In this document: positions 17,836 to 26,572 of the stretch, piece by piece | Position numbering within the stretch: position 1 is the stretch's first letter | Layout: each line of letters starts with the position of its first letter | Assembly: GCA_937958045.1 (NCBI GenBank) | Contig: CALFXL010000066.1 | Location: 62,001 to 126,000 of the forward strand | DNA: 64,000 nucleotides | Source: an uncultured Opitutaceae bacterium | GTDB lineage: Bacteria; Verrucomicrobiota; Verrucomicrobiia; Opitutales; Opitutaceae | Direction: 5' to 3' | Translations under genes and position numbers: made by a program | Notes under the pieces: generated by a model | What the model was told of the DNA's origin: nothing | The model's input: only the letters and a program-made list of their open reading frames with translations | Databases searched by the model: none

Positions 17836-18903
17836 TTATCGCGAGCGCAATTTGAGCCTGACGGCATAGGTCGCGATGCCCTCGGCGATCGCATCGGCGA
17901 TTTTCTGACGGTACTCAGGCGAGGCGATTTTTCGTCCTTCGGCGTCGTTCGACAAAAAGCCCGCTTCGACCAGCACGCCCGGACAAGCCAGCGGTCGCAA
18001 CACGCCCCAATGCGCGATCTTCTGTCCGCGATCATCCGCGCCGAGTTGGCGAATCAACTCAGCGTGGATCGCGTGCGCAGCAGAAGCGCTCATCGTGTCG
18101 AAACGATTCACCGGCGCGGGATGCACTTCGGTATCGTCGACCTGGCCTTTACCCCACGCATTTGTCGAACGCTGATACTGCGGGGCGAAAGTAAACACTT
18201 CCGCGCCTCGCGTGCGTCCATCACCGCCGACCGAGTTGAAGTGAATGCTCACGAAGAGATCCGCGTCAGCGCTGTTCGCGATGATCGCGCGCGCACCGAG
18301 CGCCACATCGATATCGGTTTCGCGCGTCATCACCACGCGATAGCCCAGCGCTTCGAGTTTTTGTCTCAGCCGTTTGGATACATCCAAGGCGAACTCTTTC
18401 TCGATCAAGCCGAGCGCCGCGTTGCGCGTGCCGGTATCCGTGCCGCCATGGCCCGCATCGATCGCTATCACCCGCAACTGCGGACGTTCCGCGGCCGATG
18501 GTTTCAACAATCCCGGAAGCAAGCGCTCCGCGTCCACACGGCTGATCTGGATTTGTCCGTCCACCAAACGCGCCGGATCGCCCAGAAAAACCCGCAGCCC
18601 ATCCACACGCGAATCGCGCGAGCCCGCTTCGATCTCCACGCGATGTTCGGCACTCGTCAGCACGACGCGTTTTTGCGGCTCCATCCAAGCCAGCGAGAGA
18701 CCATGCGCAGCCGCCACGTCGTTGATGGAGACATAACCGGGGAATGGACGGGCATTGTCTGTCGCAGGCGCCGGTGCCGGCACGGCTGCGATGGGGGGTG
18801 TACTCGACTGACCGCCGGGCCGCGTAGGGGGTTTTCTAGCGGTTTGAGCGAAGGCAACGGTCGAGGAAAGCAGGACGGGAAGCCAGAAGCGGAGGAGGTT
18901 CAC
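17836..18903 (-). CDS. N-acetylmuramoyl-L-alanine amidase (second of tandem pair)
   Basis: Periplasmic zinc amidase that cleaves the peptide from the glycan strands of peptidoglycan during cell separation. 355 residues: signal peptide to about residue 20, Pro/Ala linker, an N-terminal domain of the copper-amine-oxidase-N/AMIN-like type (GYVSINDVAAAHGLSLAW), then Amidase_3. Zinc ligands H152 (DAGHGG), E168 (LIEKE) and H221 (SIHFN) and catalytic E313 (LVEAGF) are all present. It lies 12 bases after its paralogue, in the order infC-amidase-amidase. Confidence 0.92.
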   Translation of the reverse strand: MNLLRFWLPVLLSSTVAFAQTARKPPTRPGGQSSTPPIAAVPAPAPATDNARPFPGYVSINDVAAAHGLSLAWMEPQKRVVLTSAEHRVEIEAGSRDSRVDGLRVFLGDPARLVDGQIQISRVDAERLLPGLLKPSAAERPQLRVIAIDAGHGGTDTGTRNAALGLIEKEFALDVSKRLRQKLEALGYRVVMTRETDIDVALGARAIIANSADADLFVSIHFNSVGGDGRTRGAEVFTFAPQYQRSTNAWGKGQVDDTEVHPAPVNRFDTMSASAAHAIHAELIRQLGADDRGQKIAHWGVLRPLACPGVLVEAGFLSNDAEGRKIASPEYRQKIADAIAEGIATYAVRLKLRSR

Positions 18904-18915
18904 GGGGTGGAGAAA

Positions 18916-19965
18916 TCACTGCGACCGCGAACGTTCCACCGCGGCGGCGTATTGCTTCACGCCCGCGGCGACGGCTTCGGCGATCTGCTGACGGTAGGCA
19001 GCCGTGGCGATTTTGCGCGCTTCTGCCGTGTTAGTCACGAAGCCAGCTTCGACCAGCACCGCCGGACATGTCGATAGTCGCAACACCGCCAACCGACCGC
19101 GCTTCAACCCGCGATCGGAGGTTTTGAGCTGGTTAACCAGCGATCGATGCAGGTGATAACCGAGCACGCTATTCCAATGGTCGTTTTCGTTTCCCGGATT
19201 CGCGATGCCATCGGACGGACCACGCGAGTTGTCTGCCGCCGACCGCTGAAACTGCGGCGTCATGATATACGTTTCCGTTCCCGAGACTTTCTCCACGTTG
19301 GACTCAACGGCGTTGAAATGAACGCTCACAAAAACATCCGCCCGTGCGCGCGTCGCCACCGCCGGACGTTCTCCGAGCTCGATGAAGCGATCGTCTTTGC
19401 GCGTGAGGATCACGCGGTAGCCTTCGTTTGTAAGGATTTTCTCGATACGGCGCACCACATCGAGCGCGAGGGTTTTTTCCTGCAGATTGAGCCGCTTGTT
19501 TTCCATGCCCGGATCGCGGCCACCATGCCCCGCATCGAGCACGATGGTTTTGACCGATCGCATGGTCGGCTGACCAAGCCCCGGACGCAAAATCGGCGTG
19601 AGCAACTTCTCCGCATCGATGCGGCTGATGCGCAGCGTGCGACCATGATAGCGCGCACCGTCGCCCATGAAGATCCGTGTGCCGTTCACACGGATGTCGC
19701 GCGAATCCACCTCAAACTCGATCCGCGTATAGCGGCTGCTGAGCACGAGCCGCTTTTGCGGCGCGGTCCAAGTGGCTTTCAGACCAAAACGTTTTCCGAA
19801 CGCGATGGCGTCCACGTACTGGACGCCGTTCAAGGTCACATAAGACGTGCTTTGCGCGGGCCGGGCAGGCTGCGTCGGTCGCGCATTCGCCGAAGTCGCC
19901 GACAACGCCAGTAACAGCGCAGCCGTTCCGAGAAGGGCGAGTATCTGCCGCCACGCAGGCCTCAC
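18916..19965 (-). CDS. N-acetylmuramoyl-L-alanine amidase (first of tandem pair)
   Basis: Same architecture as its downstream paralogue in 349 residues: signal peptide (LLGTAALLLALSATSANA), a beta-rich N-terminal domain (SYVTLNGVQYVDAIAFGKRFG), and Amidase_3 with DAGHGG, LQEKT, SVHFN and LVEAGF. A basic C-terminal tail replaces nothing essential. It starts 10 bases after infC, so it probably shares infC's transcript. The two enzymes differ in the linker and in the loop between the last two catalytic motifs, suggesting partly separate roles. Confidence 0.92.
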   Translation of the reverse strand: MRPAWRQILALLGTAALLLALSATSANARPTQPARPAQSTSYVTLNGVQYVDAIAFGKRFGLKATWTAPQKRLVLSSRYTRIEFEVDSRDIRVNGTRIFMGDGARYHGRTLRISRIDAEKLLTPILRPGLGQPTMRSVKTIVLDAGHGGRDPGMENKRLNLQEKTLALDVVRRIEKILTNEGYRVILTRKDDRFIELGERPAVATRARADVFVSVHFNAVESNVEKVSGTETYIMTPQFQRSAADNSRGPSDGIANPGNENDHWNSVLGYHLHRSLVNQLKTSDRGLKRGRLAVLRLSTCPAVLVEAGFVTNTAEARKIATAAYRQQIAEAVAAGVKQYAAAVERSRSQ

Positions 19966-19975
19966 GCCCGCATCC

Positions 19976-20614
19976 TCATTCGGTTTTCTCGGCTTCGTCC
20001 TGCTCGATTTCCCGAGGATCGAGATACTTTGGCTTCCGTTTGTTCGCCGGAAGCGGCGTGAGCATGACGTTGATTTGTTTGCCGAGCAGACGGGGTTCGG
20101 AATCGGCGTGGCCCATGCCCTCGAGCTCAGCCAGCGCGCGTTTGATCACCTCAAAACCGATTTCGGTATGAGCCATCTCGCGACCGCGAAACTTCAGTCG
20201 CAATTTCACCTTCGCGCCGTGGTGGAGGAACTCCTCCGCGTGGCGGATCTTGGTGAGAAAATCATTCCCCGCGATACGGGCCGAAAACTCGATCTCCTTG
20301 ATCTTCGAAGCGGTCACCTTCGCGTGCGAAACCTTCTTCTGCTCCTCGTACACGTACTTGCCGAAATCCATGATGCGGCAGACGGGAGGCTGTGCGTTTG
20401 GAGCGACCTCCACCAGGTCGAGTCCAACTTCCATCGCGAGCGCGAGCGCTTTTTCGGTGGGGAGAATCCCGAGCTGTTTGCCCTCGGGGCTGATGACGCG
20501 AATCTGGGGAACCTTGATCCGATGGTTGCGGCGAATGCCGGCGTAGGGGTCGTTGTTGCGACGCTGATTATAACCGGGGCGATTGCCGCCGGAGGAGGGA
20601 AACGAGGTTGCCAT
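19976..20614 (-). CDS. infC: Translation initiation factor IF-3
   Basis: Binds the 30S subunit, prevents premature 50S joining and checks start-codon choice. 212 residues from ATG 20614: a Gly/Asn/Arg-rich N-terminal extension, the N-domain (NHRIKVPQIRVISPEGKQLGI, VAPNAQPPVCRIMDFGKYVYE), the linker helix, and the C-domain (HHGAKVKLRLKFRGREMAH). It ends in an acidic tail of about 20 residues. Upstream in-frame codons to 20707 do not resemble IF-3. Notably, rpmI and rplT, the usual neighbours, do not follow; two cell-wall amidases do. Confidence 0.96.
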   Translation of the reverse strand: MATSFPSSGGNRPGYNQRRNNDPYAGIRRNHRIKVPQIRVISPEGKQLGILPTEKALALAMEVGLDLVEVAPNAQPPVCRIMDFGKYVYEEQKKVSHAKVTASKIKEIEFSARIAGNDFLTKIRHAEEFLHHGAKVKLRLKFRGREMAHTEIGFEVIKRALAELEGMGHADSEPRLLGKQINVMLTPLPANKRKPKYLDPREIEQDEAEKTE

Positions 20615-20735
20615 CAATAAGTGCTTGGTGAATCGGTGGGGTTCTTCTCGCGCGGTTGCGCGCCCCTGACAATCACGAACTTCTCGGGGAAAAATGCAAC
20701 TAGCCAAGCGCTAAAAGAGCGCGCCTCGAGCCCGT

Positions 20736-21143
20736 TCACACACTGAAACTCTCGCCGCACGAGCAACTGGCTTTGGCGTTGGGATTGGCGAACTTGAAGC
20801 CGCCGCCGATCATCTTGTTCGAATAGTCGAGGACAGTGCCCTTCAAATACAGCGCCGTCTTCGGATCCACGAGCACCGACACGCCGCTGCTGCGCACGAG
20901 GATGTCGCCTTTGCGCGGAGCGTTCGTGAAACGCAGCTTGTAACTCAGCCCGTTGCAGCCGCCGCCCGTGATCGCCACGCGCAGATATTCGCCCTGCTGC
21001 TCGCGCGCGATCAACGCGTTGACTTTGGCGCCTGCGGACTCGGTCAGACGCACGAGGTTTTCGTTACCTTCACGCACGACCACCGGCTCCGGCGCGACGG
21101 GCGCCGGTCCTGAAGTGGACGTGGCTGATGTTTCAACAGACAT
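20736..21143 (-). CDS. A-type Fe-S carrier (HesB/IscA/ErpA family)
   Basis: Carries nascent Fe-S clusters from the scaffold to target enzymes. 135 residues: an Ala/Pro/Ser-rich N-terminal stretch of 30 residues, then the conserved fold with the three ligand cysteines in GGGCNGLSYK and CSCGESFSV at the C-terminus. Start at ATG 21143; a TTG three codons earlier is less likely. It may serve the SUF system at the left of the window. It lies between pdxA (9 bases upstream) and infC. Confidence 0.92.
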   Translation of the reverse strand: MSVETSATSTSGPAPVAPEPVVVREGNENLVRLTESAGAKVNALIAREQQGEYLRVAITGGGCNGLSYKLRFTNAPRKGDILVRSSGVSVLVDPKTALYLKGTVLDYSNKMIGGGFKFANPNAKASCSCGESFSV

Positions 21144-21152
21144 GACGAACAA

Positions 21153-22085
21153 TCATTGAGCGCTGCGCAGTTTTATCAAGCGCCGCGCCACCGTGACGGC
21201 ATTCGTGAAACTCGCCGCGCTGGCGAGGCCGCGTCCCGCGATACCAAACGCCGTGCCGTGATCCGGGCTCGTGCGTACATGCGGCAACCCGAGCGTCACA
21301 TTCACCGCGGTGTCGAAGTCGATCGTCTTCAACGGCGCGAGCCCTTGGTCGTGATACAACGCGATCGTCACATCGAACTCCCCGCGCAGCGCGCGCGCAA
21401 ACACCGTATCGCCCGGCTCGCAACGCGACAGTCCGGGAAACTCCGCGCGATATTTCGCGAGCACGGGTTCGATCACATCGCGTTCTTCATGGCCCAATAG
21501 TCCGTCCTCGCCCGCGTGCGGATTGAGTCCGCACACCGCGATCCGCGGTTCCGTCACACCGTCCGCGCGCGCCAACTCCGCCGCCGCGCGCACGGCTCGC
21601 ACGATGTTCGCTTCCGTGAGCTGACCCGGCACGTCGCGAAACGGAATGTGCCACGTGAGCAACACCAAGCGCAGCCGTCCGCCGCAAAACGCCATCGTCG
21701 GTTCCCCGCCCCAGCGCGCCGCAAAAAACTCCGTCTGGCCGGGAAAAACATAACCGGCTTTCTGCAGCCAGCTCTTGCTCACCGGCCCGGTGACCACGCC
21801 GGAAAACTCGCCGCGCTGGGTCCCTTCGGCCGCGCGCTCCATCGCCGCGAGCGCGACACGCGCGCCGTCAATCGTCGGATGTCCGGCCTCTATGGAAAAT
21901 TCATCTTCGCCCACCGCGACCGCATGCACGCCGCGCGAAGCGAGTTTTCCCGCCCAACGCGCCGGGCCGATCACCGCGACATCCTTCAACGCGTTCGGAT
22001 GCGCCGCGATCCACGCTTCGATAATCTCCGGCCCGACTCCGGCCGGATCGCCACACGTAAAGGCCAGCGGTGCGCGCGTTGTCAT
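21153..22085 (-). CDS. pdxA: 4-hydroxythreonine-4-phosphate dehydrogenase
   Basis: NAD-dependent enzyme of the deoxyxylulose-5-phosphate-dependent pathway to pyridoxal phosphate. 310 residues, slightly short for the family. Motifs: CGDPAGVGPEI at the N-terminus, VTGPVSK, GQTEFFA, NPHAGEDGLLGHEE and YHDQGLAPLK, covering the metal-binding histidines, and a C-terminal SPDHGTAFGIAG. The 13-mer TTTTTTGGATACA lies (on the other strand) 2 bases before its ATG. It is between lpxA and the Fe-S carrier on one strand, probably co-transcribed. Confidence 0.95.
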   Translation of the reverse strand: MTTRAPLAFTCGDPAGVGPEIIEAWIAAHPNALKDVAVIGPARWAGKLASRGVHAVAVGEDEFSIEAGHPTIDGARVALAAMERAAEGTQRGEFSGVVTGPVSKSWLQKAGYVFPGQTEFFAARWGGEPTMAFCGGRLRLVLLTWHIPFRDVPGQLTEANIVRAVRAAAELARADGVTEPRIAVCGLNPHAGEDGLLGHEERDVIEPVLAKYRAEFPGLSRCEPGDTVFARALRGEFDVTIALYHDQGLAPLKTIDFDTAVNVTLGLPHVRTSPDHGTAFGIAGRGLASAASFTNAVTVARRLIKLRSAQ

Positions 22086-22087
22086 GA

Positions 22088-22100
22088 TTTTTTGGATACA
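22088..22100 (+). repeat. 13-mer TTTTTTGGATACA, copy 1
   Basis: First of three exact copies (others at 38818-38830 on the minus strand and 42118-42130). Read on the pdxA strand it is TGTATCCAAAAAA, ending 2 bases before the pdxA start codon. Confidence 0.7.
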
Positions 22101-22127
22101 GCTCCGTCTGCGAACCGGGTGACAGAC

Positions 22128-22880
22128 TCAGTCGTTCGTTTCGACGACGGGAGTGCGACGCGCCAAACGCGCGAAGCTGCGTTTTCCTGCGGTAAAAAAC
22201 TCCAGGAATTTTTTCGCCTCCGCGGTCTTGTAAGCACCGCTCGCCAACGCCCCCGCAGCGAGTTCGCGGATATTTCCCGATTCCGCATACACCTTGTGAA
22301 ACGCATCCTTCAATTCGCGGATCGTCTCGCGCGTAAACCCACGGCGTTTCAATCCGACAAGGTTCAAACCCGACACTTCGTCGCGCTCCGCCACGATCGT
22401 ATACGGCGCGAGATCGCGCGTGATGCGCGCCAGTCCGCCGAGCATCACGCTTTCGCCGATGCGCACGAACTGATGCACCGCCGCGCCGCCGCCGATGAAC
22501 GCGTAGTCACCGACTTCGACATGCCCCGCGAGCAGCGCATTGTTCGCAAGCACGACATTGTCGCCGACGTGGCAATCATGCGCGAGATGCGCGCCCGACA
22601 TCAGGAAGCAGTTTTTCCCAACAACCGTTTCGTGCCCCGCGTGGATCGCGCGATTGATCGTCACATACTCGCGAAGCACGGTGCCATCCCCCACCCGCAC
22701 GCGACTCTCCGTCGCCGGATCGAATTTGAGATACTGGGGATCGCCGCCAATCACCGCGTAAGGATGCACCACCACGCGCTCGCCGAGCGTCACATGTTTC
22801 CTGATGATGGCACCGGCATGGATTTCACAGCCGGCGCCAATTTGCGCACCCGGTTCGATGATGGCGTTGGGATGAATCAT
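22128..22880 (-). CDS. lpxA: UDP-N-acetylglucosamine acyltransferase
   Basis: First enzyme of lipid A synthesis; transfers a hydroxyacyl chain from ACP to UDP-GlcNAc. 250 residues of left-handed parallel beta-helix hexapeptide repeats (IHPNAIIEPGAQIGAGCEIHAGAII), with the catalytic His in SGAHLAHDCHVGD and the C-terminal helical domain (GLNLVGLKRRGF). Its presence shows an outer membrane with lipopolysaccharide. No lpxD, fabZ or lpxB lie next to it here; pdxA follows. Confidence 0.95.
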   Translation of the reverse strand: MIHPNAIIEPGAQIGAGCEIHAGAIIRKHVTLGERVVVHPYAVIGGDPQYLKFDPATESRVRVGDGTVLREYVTINRAIHAGHETVVGKNCFLMSGAHLAHDCHVGDNVVLANNALLAGHVEVGDYAFIGGGAAVHQFVRIGESVMLGGLARITRDLAPYTIVAERDEVSGLNLVGLKRRGFTRETIRELKDAFHKVYAESGNIRELAAGALASGAYKTAEAKKFLEFFTAGKRSFARLARRTPVVETND

Positions 22881-22892
22881 GTGGCGAAATCA

Positions 22893-22995
22893 CAAACGCC
22901 AAACGCCAAAACGCCAAAAAGATTCTGCCAACTGCGAGAATTAACAGCGTGTTTCTTTCATGCCCATCGAGTCGCCTAACGCTCTTTGGCGTTTG
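22893..22995. repeat. Low-complexity AAACGCC repeat with distant inverted copy
   Basis: Upstream of lpxA, three AAACGCC/AAAACGCC units in a row (22893-22919) are followed about 80 bases later by TTTGGCGTTTG (22985-22995), the exact complement of CAAACGCCAAA at 22893-22903. It lies in the 148-bp spacer between lpxA and the next upstream gene. The pairing is weaker than in the other low-complexity spacers because of the long loop. Confidence 0.55.
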
Positions 22996-23028
22996 ATTGC
23001 TGATATTTTGGGATTTCCGGCGCGGAGC

Positions 23029-23667
23029 TTATAGGCGCGGACGGCGCGTGATCACACGTTCCGCGCCGGGCAGGTCCATCTGTGCGTCTTTCAGCAGATC
23101 GTAGTTTTTCAGAATACGAATCACCTGAAGCGTGTCGCTTTTGCCATAGCTGCGGTTGGGTTCGATCTTGTCGATGAGGTCCAGCAGCATCGCGCGGAAC
23201 GAGATGATCGCATCGACGCCGCGCTCTTTGAGCAGCTGCAAACTTTGCGAGCGAAAGGGTTCAGCCGTCGGCAAACTCGGCAGCACGAGGATCTTTGTCG
23301 GCAAGCTCTCACCTTCTTGCGTGGTCGCTGAATCGGACGGAAAGAGCTTCGGCACTTCCTTCAGCACATTTTCCTCGAGAAACCGAAACACTTCGGGACT
23401 GCTCTGCAGCATCTTCGGAGTGAACCGTCCCGTGTGCCAGGGTTTCACGACCACGATCGCGCGATGGATATAGGCAAGCTCGCTCGAAAATAGAAAAAAA
23501 TCCGGCTTCCGCTGATCGCGTTGAAAGGCCGGATTGTACACCAAAAGATCGATCTCCTCTTCGCCCGTTTTTCGCCGCGCCTGCACGTCGTACTTGCGCA
23601 GCTGACGAACGAGAAAACCGTTCTGCTCAAAATACTCGCGTACGATGCCTTCGTCGATGGCGGACAT
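23029..23667 (-). CDS. Unknown protein, possibly nuclease-like
   Basis: 212 residues, no signal peptide. The N-terminal part (DEGIVREYFEQNGFLVRQLRKYDVQARRKTGEEEIDLLVYNP) has the helix-strand-E-x-D pattern of restriction-endonuclease-like (PD-(D/E)xK) folds, with a following beta strand RAIVVVKPWH carrying a lysine, but I could not assign a family. The C-terminal half is helical. Located between aroB and lpxA on the same strand. Confidence 0.6.
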   Translation of the reverse strand: MSAIDEGIVREYFEQNGFLVRQLRKYDVQARRKTGEEEIDLLVYNPAFQRDQRKPDFFLFSSELAYIHRAIVVVKPWHTGRFTPKMLQSSPEVFRFLEENVLKEVPKLFPSDSATTQEGESLPTKILVLPSLPTAEPFRSQSLQLLKERGVDAIISFRAMLLDLIDKIEPNRSYGKSDTLQVIRILKNYDLLKDAQMDLPGAERVITRRPRL

Positions 23668-23729
23668 GATGGGGAACTTTATTCAGGCTTCTCGATTCCG
23701 GGCAATGATGGGAAACGTCGGCGTCCTTT

Positions 23730-24815
23730 CTAGACTGCGCCGATTTCTTGGAAACACGCTTCGACAAGCGCGGGCTCGATACCGCTCTGCGTGGCCGCTT
23801 CGCCGAGCGAGCGCAGCACCACAAAACGCGGCAGCCCCGCGCGTACTTTCTTGTCTCGTCCGGCCGCAGCCATGAGCGACGCCAGCGGCAAGGGTTCCCG
23901 CAAACGCACCGGCAGCGCATGACGCGAAACCACCTCTTCGATCCGCGCCACGTCGGCGGCGCTGATGTATCCAAGTTTCTGTGACAAACGCCCCGCCGCC
24001 GCCAAACCGATCGCCACCGCCTCGCCATGAAGATACGCGCCGTAACCGGTCACTTGTTCGATCGCGTGACCAAAGGTGTGCCCGAGATTGAGCAATGCGC
24101 GTCCGCCTTCCTTGGCGAGTTCGCGTTCGTCCGCTTCGACTACGCGCGCCTTGATCGCGCAGCAGCGGTGAATCGTCTCCGCGAGTTCCGGACTCCGCAC
24201 ACCGAGCGGCGCGCGTTCGAGACGCGCGAACAACTCCGCATCGCCCAACAGGCCGTATTTGATCACTTCGGCCATGCCCGCGGCGAATTCACGCGACGGC
24301 AGCGTTTCCAGCAACGCGGTCGCGATGTACACCGCTCGCGGTTGGTGAAACGCGCCGACGAGATTTTTTCCCGCCTTCAAATTGATGCCGGTTTTCCCGC
24401 CCACCGAGCTGTCGACCATCGCAAGCAGCGTCGTGGGGATTTGATAAAAATCGATGCCGCGCAAAAACGACGCCGCGGCAAATCCACCGAGATCGCCGAT
24501 CACGCCGCCGCCGATCGCCACCAGCGCACCCGCGCGATCGACGCGATGTTCCGCCATGAAATCCCAAACTTTGCCCAGCTCGGTGAGCGACTTCGCTTGT
24601 TCACCCGGTTTCAACACAAGCAACGGCGCATCGCCCACCATCGCGCGCACGACCGCCTCTTGATGCGCGATCAAATTGGCATCGGTCAGCACGACGACTT
24701 TGCGGCCCGCAGCGCGCAGTTCGTCGAGTTTTTCCCGAACCACGCCGGCCAGTTCGGCCGCGAAATAGATCGGATAGCTGCGCTCGCTTAGTTGGACGGT
24801 CAACGTGGCTGACAT
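23730..24815 (-). CDS. aroB: 3-dehydroquinate synthase
   Basis: Second step of the shikimate pathway: converts DAHP to 3-dehydroquinate using NAD+ and a divalent metal. 361 residues. Seen: NAD-binding region GGGVIGDLGGFAAASF, PTTLLAMVDSSVGGKTGIN, metal ligands E in MAEVIKYG and His in NLGHTFGHAIE, and HGEAVAIG. Complete. Grouped with the nuclease-like gene and lpxA on the minus strand; no other aro gene is near. Confidence 0.96.
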   Translation of the reverse strand: MSATLTVQLSERSYPIYFAAELAGVVREKLDELRAAGRKVVVLTDANLIAHQEAVVRAMVGDAPLLVLKPGEQAKSLTELGKVWDFMAEHRVDRAGALVAIGGGVIGDLGGFAAASFLRGIDFYQIPTTLLAMVDSSVGGKTGINLKAGKNLVGAFHQPRAVYIATALLETLPSREFAAGMAEVIKYGLLGDAELFARLERAPLGVRSPELAETIHRCCAIKARVVEADERELAKEGGRALLNLGHTFGHAIEQVTGYGAYLHGEAVAIGLAAAGRLSQKLGYISAADVARIEEVVSRHALPVRLREPLPLASLMAAAGRDKKVRAGLPRFVVLRSLGEAATQSGIEPALVEACFQEIGAV

Positions 24816-24861
24816 AAGCGGAGCGTTAAAGCCCGCTTAGGTCGGCCGGTCAATGCGTCGC

Positions 24862-26250
24862 TCACGCACGCGGACGTGCACGCGTGCGAATCTGGCGCAA
24901 ACGTTCTTCCGCCGCGCGCAACTCTTTCAACGTCTCCAGTGTGCGCTCCATGCCGGGATTGCCGATTTCGGCAAAACCGCGCGCCTGCAATTCCTGCAAA
25001 CTCCGCGCGATGCTTTCAAAGCCTGCTTGCAGCATCGGCGCACTCGCGCGCGCCGCGGCCGGCGAACGTTCGGGATCGAGATTTTCCAACACAAACTCCG
25101 CGAGGAAATGCGGCTGATGTTTTTGGAAAATCTGCGCGCCGAAACGAAACAGCTCCGCCTCGATCGGTTTAAAAATCGTGAGTCCGCGGTCTTCCCAGAT
25201 GCGCGCCAGCGCGAGCCCTTCGTCGACGGCATCGGTCGCTTCGCCGACTTTTTCGCGCACATCCGCGCCGGCGGGCATCGCCGCCAGCTCCGTCGCAAGC
25301 GCGCGGCAAAGCGCATGGCGTGCTTTGAGCGCCACGTCGGTGAGGCCGGGTTGTTCGCGCTCCATCGGGCGCAAAATCTCGCGCGCGGCGACGGCCGCTT
25401 CGCGCGCTTCGGCAACGCGCTCCGGCGCCTGTGCCAACAGGAGTCCCGCGCGGTTCAGCCACACGCAGGCGTACAGATGCCGGCCTTCGGGACGCTCGAG
25501 CAAACGATGATCTTTCAACAGCGCGACCGCTTCGTCGAAACCCGCGAGCGTTTCCGCGACCGTGCCCTCGCCGCCGATCGCCTGACGCGTGATCGCGCGA
25601 TTCATCCACGCGACCGCGAGGCGATGACGGAACCAATCGTTTTCGTCGACCGGCAGGGTCTTCAGCACCGCGAGCGCTTCGTCGTAACTCTTGAGCGCAT
25701 CGGCCAGCGCTTCGGGCGTGCCGATTCGTGTCAACGCGTCCGCGCGGTTCATCCAGCCCGCGACCAATCCAAAATGAAACTGGTGATTCGGTCCCGCCGG
25801 CAGGTCGCGGCGCAGCGCGATGCAGGTATCAAACGCCTTCACCGCTTCCGTGAGTTTTTCCGGAGCGGCGGCCGCGAGCAGCGCGAGGCCGCGATTGAGC
25901 CAGACATTCGCCAGATCATCGCGGCGAACTTCCTCCGAAGGTCCGGTGGCCGACGTCGCTTCGATCACGCGAATCGCTTCGTCATAACCTGCGAGCGCAT
26001 CGGTGAGACCTTCCGGACCGCGACTGCGATGCACATTGGCGCGCCCCAAAAGCGCCAAGGAAAACCAGCGCAAAGGTTCGCCGCCTTGCTCCGCGAACGG
26101 ACGCAACCGCGAAAGGCCTTCATCAAATTGCTGCAACGTCCACGCGATCCGCGAAGGATCGCCAGCGGCAGCCGATTGCTCCGCCGCCTGCAAAAAGGCA
26201 AGGGCTTCAGCGAGCTTGGGATTGGGAGCGGAGGCGGCGGATTCGTCCAT
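24862..26250 (-). CDS. TPR-like repeat protein
   Basis: 462 residues, all-helical, without a signal peptide. Repeating units such as ALAGYDEAIRVIEA, AVKAFDTCIALRRD, ALKSYDEALAVLKTLP and TLAGFDEAVALLKD, each preceded by a WLNRGLALL-type helix (VWLNRG, GWMNRA, AWMNRA, VWLNRA), indicate degenerate tetratricopeptide repeats of about 50-60 residues. A cytoplasmic adaptor role is likely; no partner is suggested. First gene before aroB on this strand. Confidence 0.75.
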   Translation of the reverse strand: MDESAASAPNPKLAEALAFLQAAEQSAAAGDPSRIAWTLQQFDEGLSRLRPFAEQGGEPLRWFSLALLGRANVHRSRGPEGLTDALAGYDEAIRVIEATSATGPSEEVRRDDLANVWLNRGLALLAAAAPEKLTEAVKAFDTCIALRRDLPAGPNHQFHFGLVAGWMNRADALTRIGTPEALADALKSYDEALAVLKTLPVDENDWFRHRLAVAWMNRAITRQAIGGEGTVAETLAGFDEAVALLKDHRLLERPEGRHLYACVWLNRAGLLLAQAPERVAEAREAAVAAREILRPMEREQPGLTDVALKARHALCRALATELAAMPAGADVREKVGEATDAVDEGLALARIWEDRGLTIFKPIEAELFRFGAQIFQKHQPHFLAEFVLENLDPERSPAAARASAPMLQAGFESIARSLQELQARGFAEIGNPGMERTLETLKELRAAEERLRQIRTRARPRA

Positions 26251-26436
26251 GAGGTTCTGCTTTAAAAAACGTCCGCAAAATCAGACACCCCCGCCCACCG
26301 TCAACACAGGCTTTTTCGCACACATCCGCGCTCGCGCTTTCTTTTTCGCGAAATCAGCGGGAGCACGCCGCGCATTTTCACGCACAAACGGGGATTTCGA
26401 AATGGAATTTCGCCGCTTTGTTCGCGCCAAATGCAG

Positions 26437-26522
26437 ATTTATGTGCACAACTTTATATATCCATTTATCATAGGTAAATTGATCAAAACGACACTTATTA
26501 TATGCATTTATGTGCATAACTT
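26437..26522 (+). promoter_or_regulatory. Two copies of a 17-mer operator-like direct repeat
   Basis: ATTTATGTGCAYAACTT at 26437-26453 (C version) and 26506-26522 (T version), 69 bp apart, one mismatch. Each is centred on a near-palindrome TTATGTGCAYAA. Paired sites of this spacing fit binding by a looping regulator; the LacI-family protein encoded just downstream is the obvious candidate, but this is inference. Confidence 0.6.
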
Positions 26523-26550
26523 ATTGCTTGCCCGGTCGTGTGACAAAAAT

Positions 26551-26564
26551 GAAGTGAGCGCTTC
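26551..26564 (+). promoter_or_regulatory. Palindrome GAAGTGAGCGCTTC before the LacI-family start
   Basis: A LacI-type operator-like palindrome centred on AGCGCT, ending 8 bases before the ATG at 26573. A candidate autoregulatory site. Confidence 0.45.
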
Positions 26565-26572
26565 GCCCTGCC

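Larger units (their letters stand above)
26251..26572 (+). other. Control region upstream of the LacI-family gene
   Basis: 322 bases without a gene between divergent genes. The right half is strikingly AT-rich and holds two near-identical 17-mers and an AGCGCT-centred palindrome, annotated separately. The left half, GC-rich, shows nothing I can identify. Confidence 0.6.
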
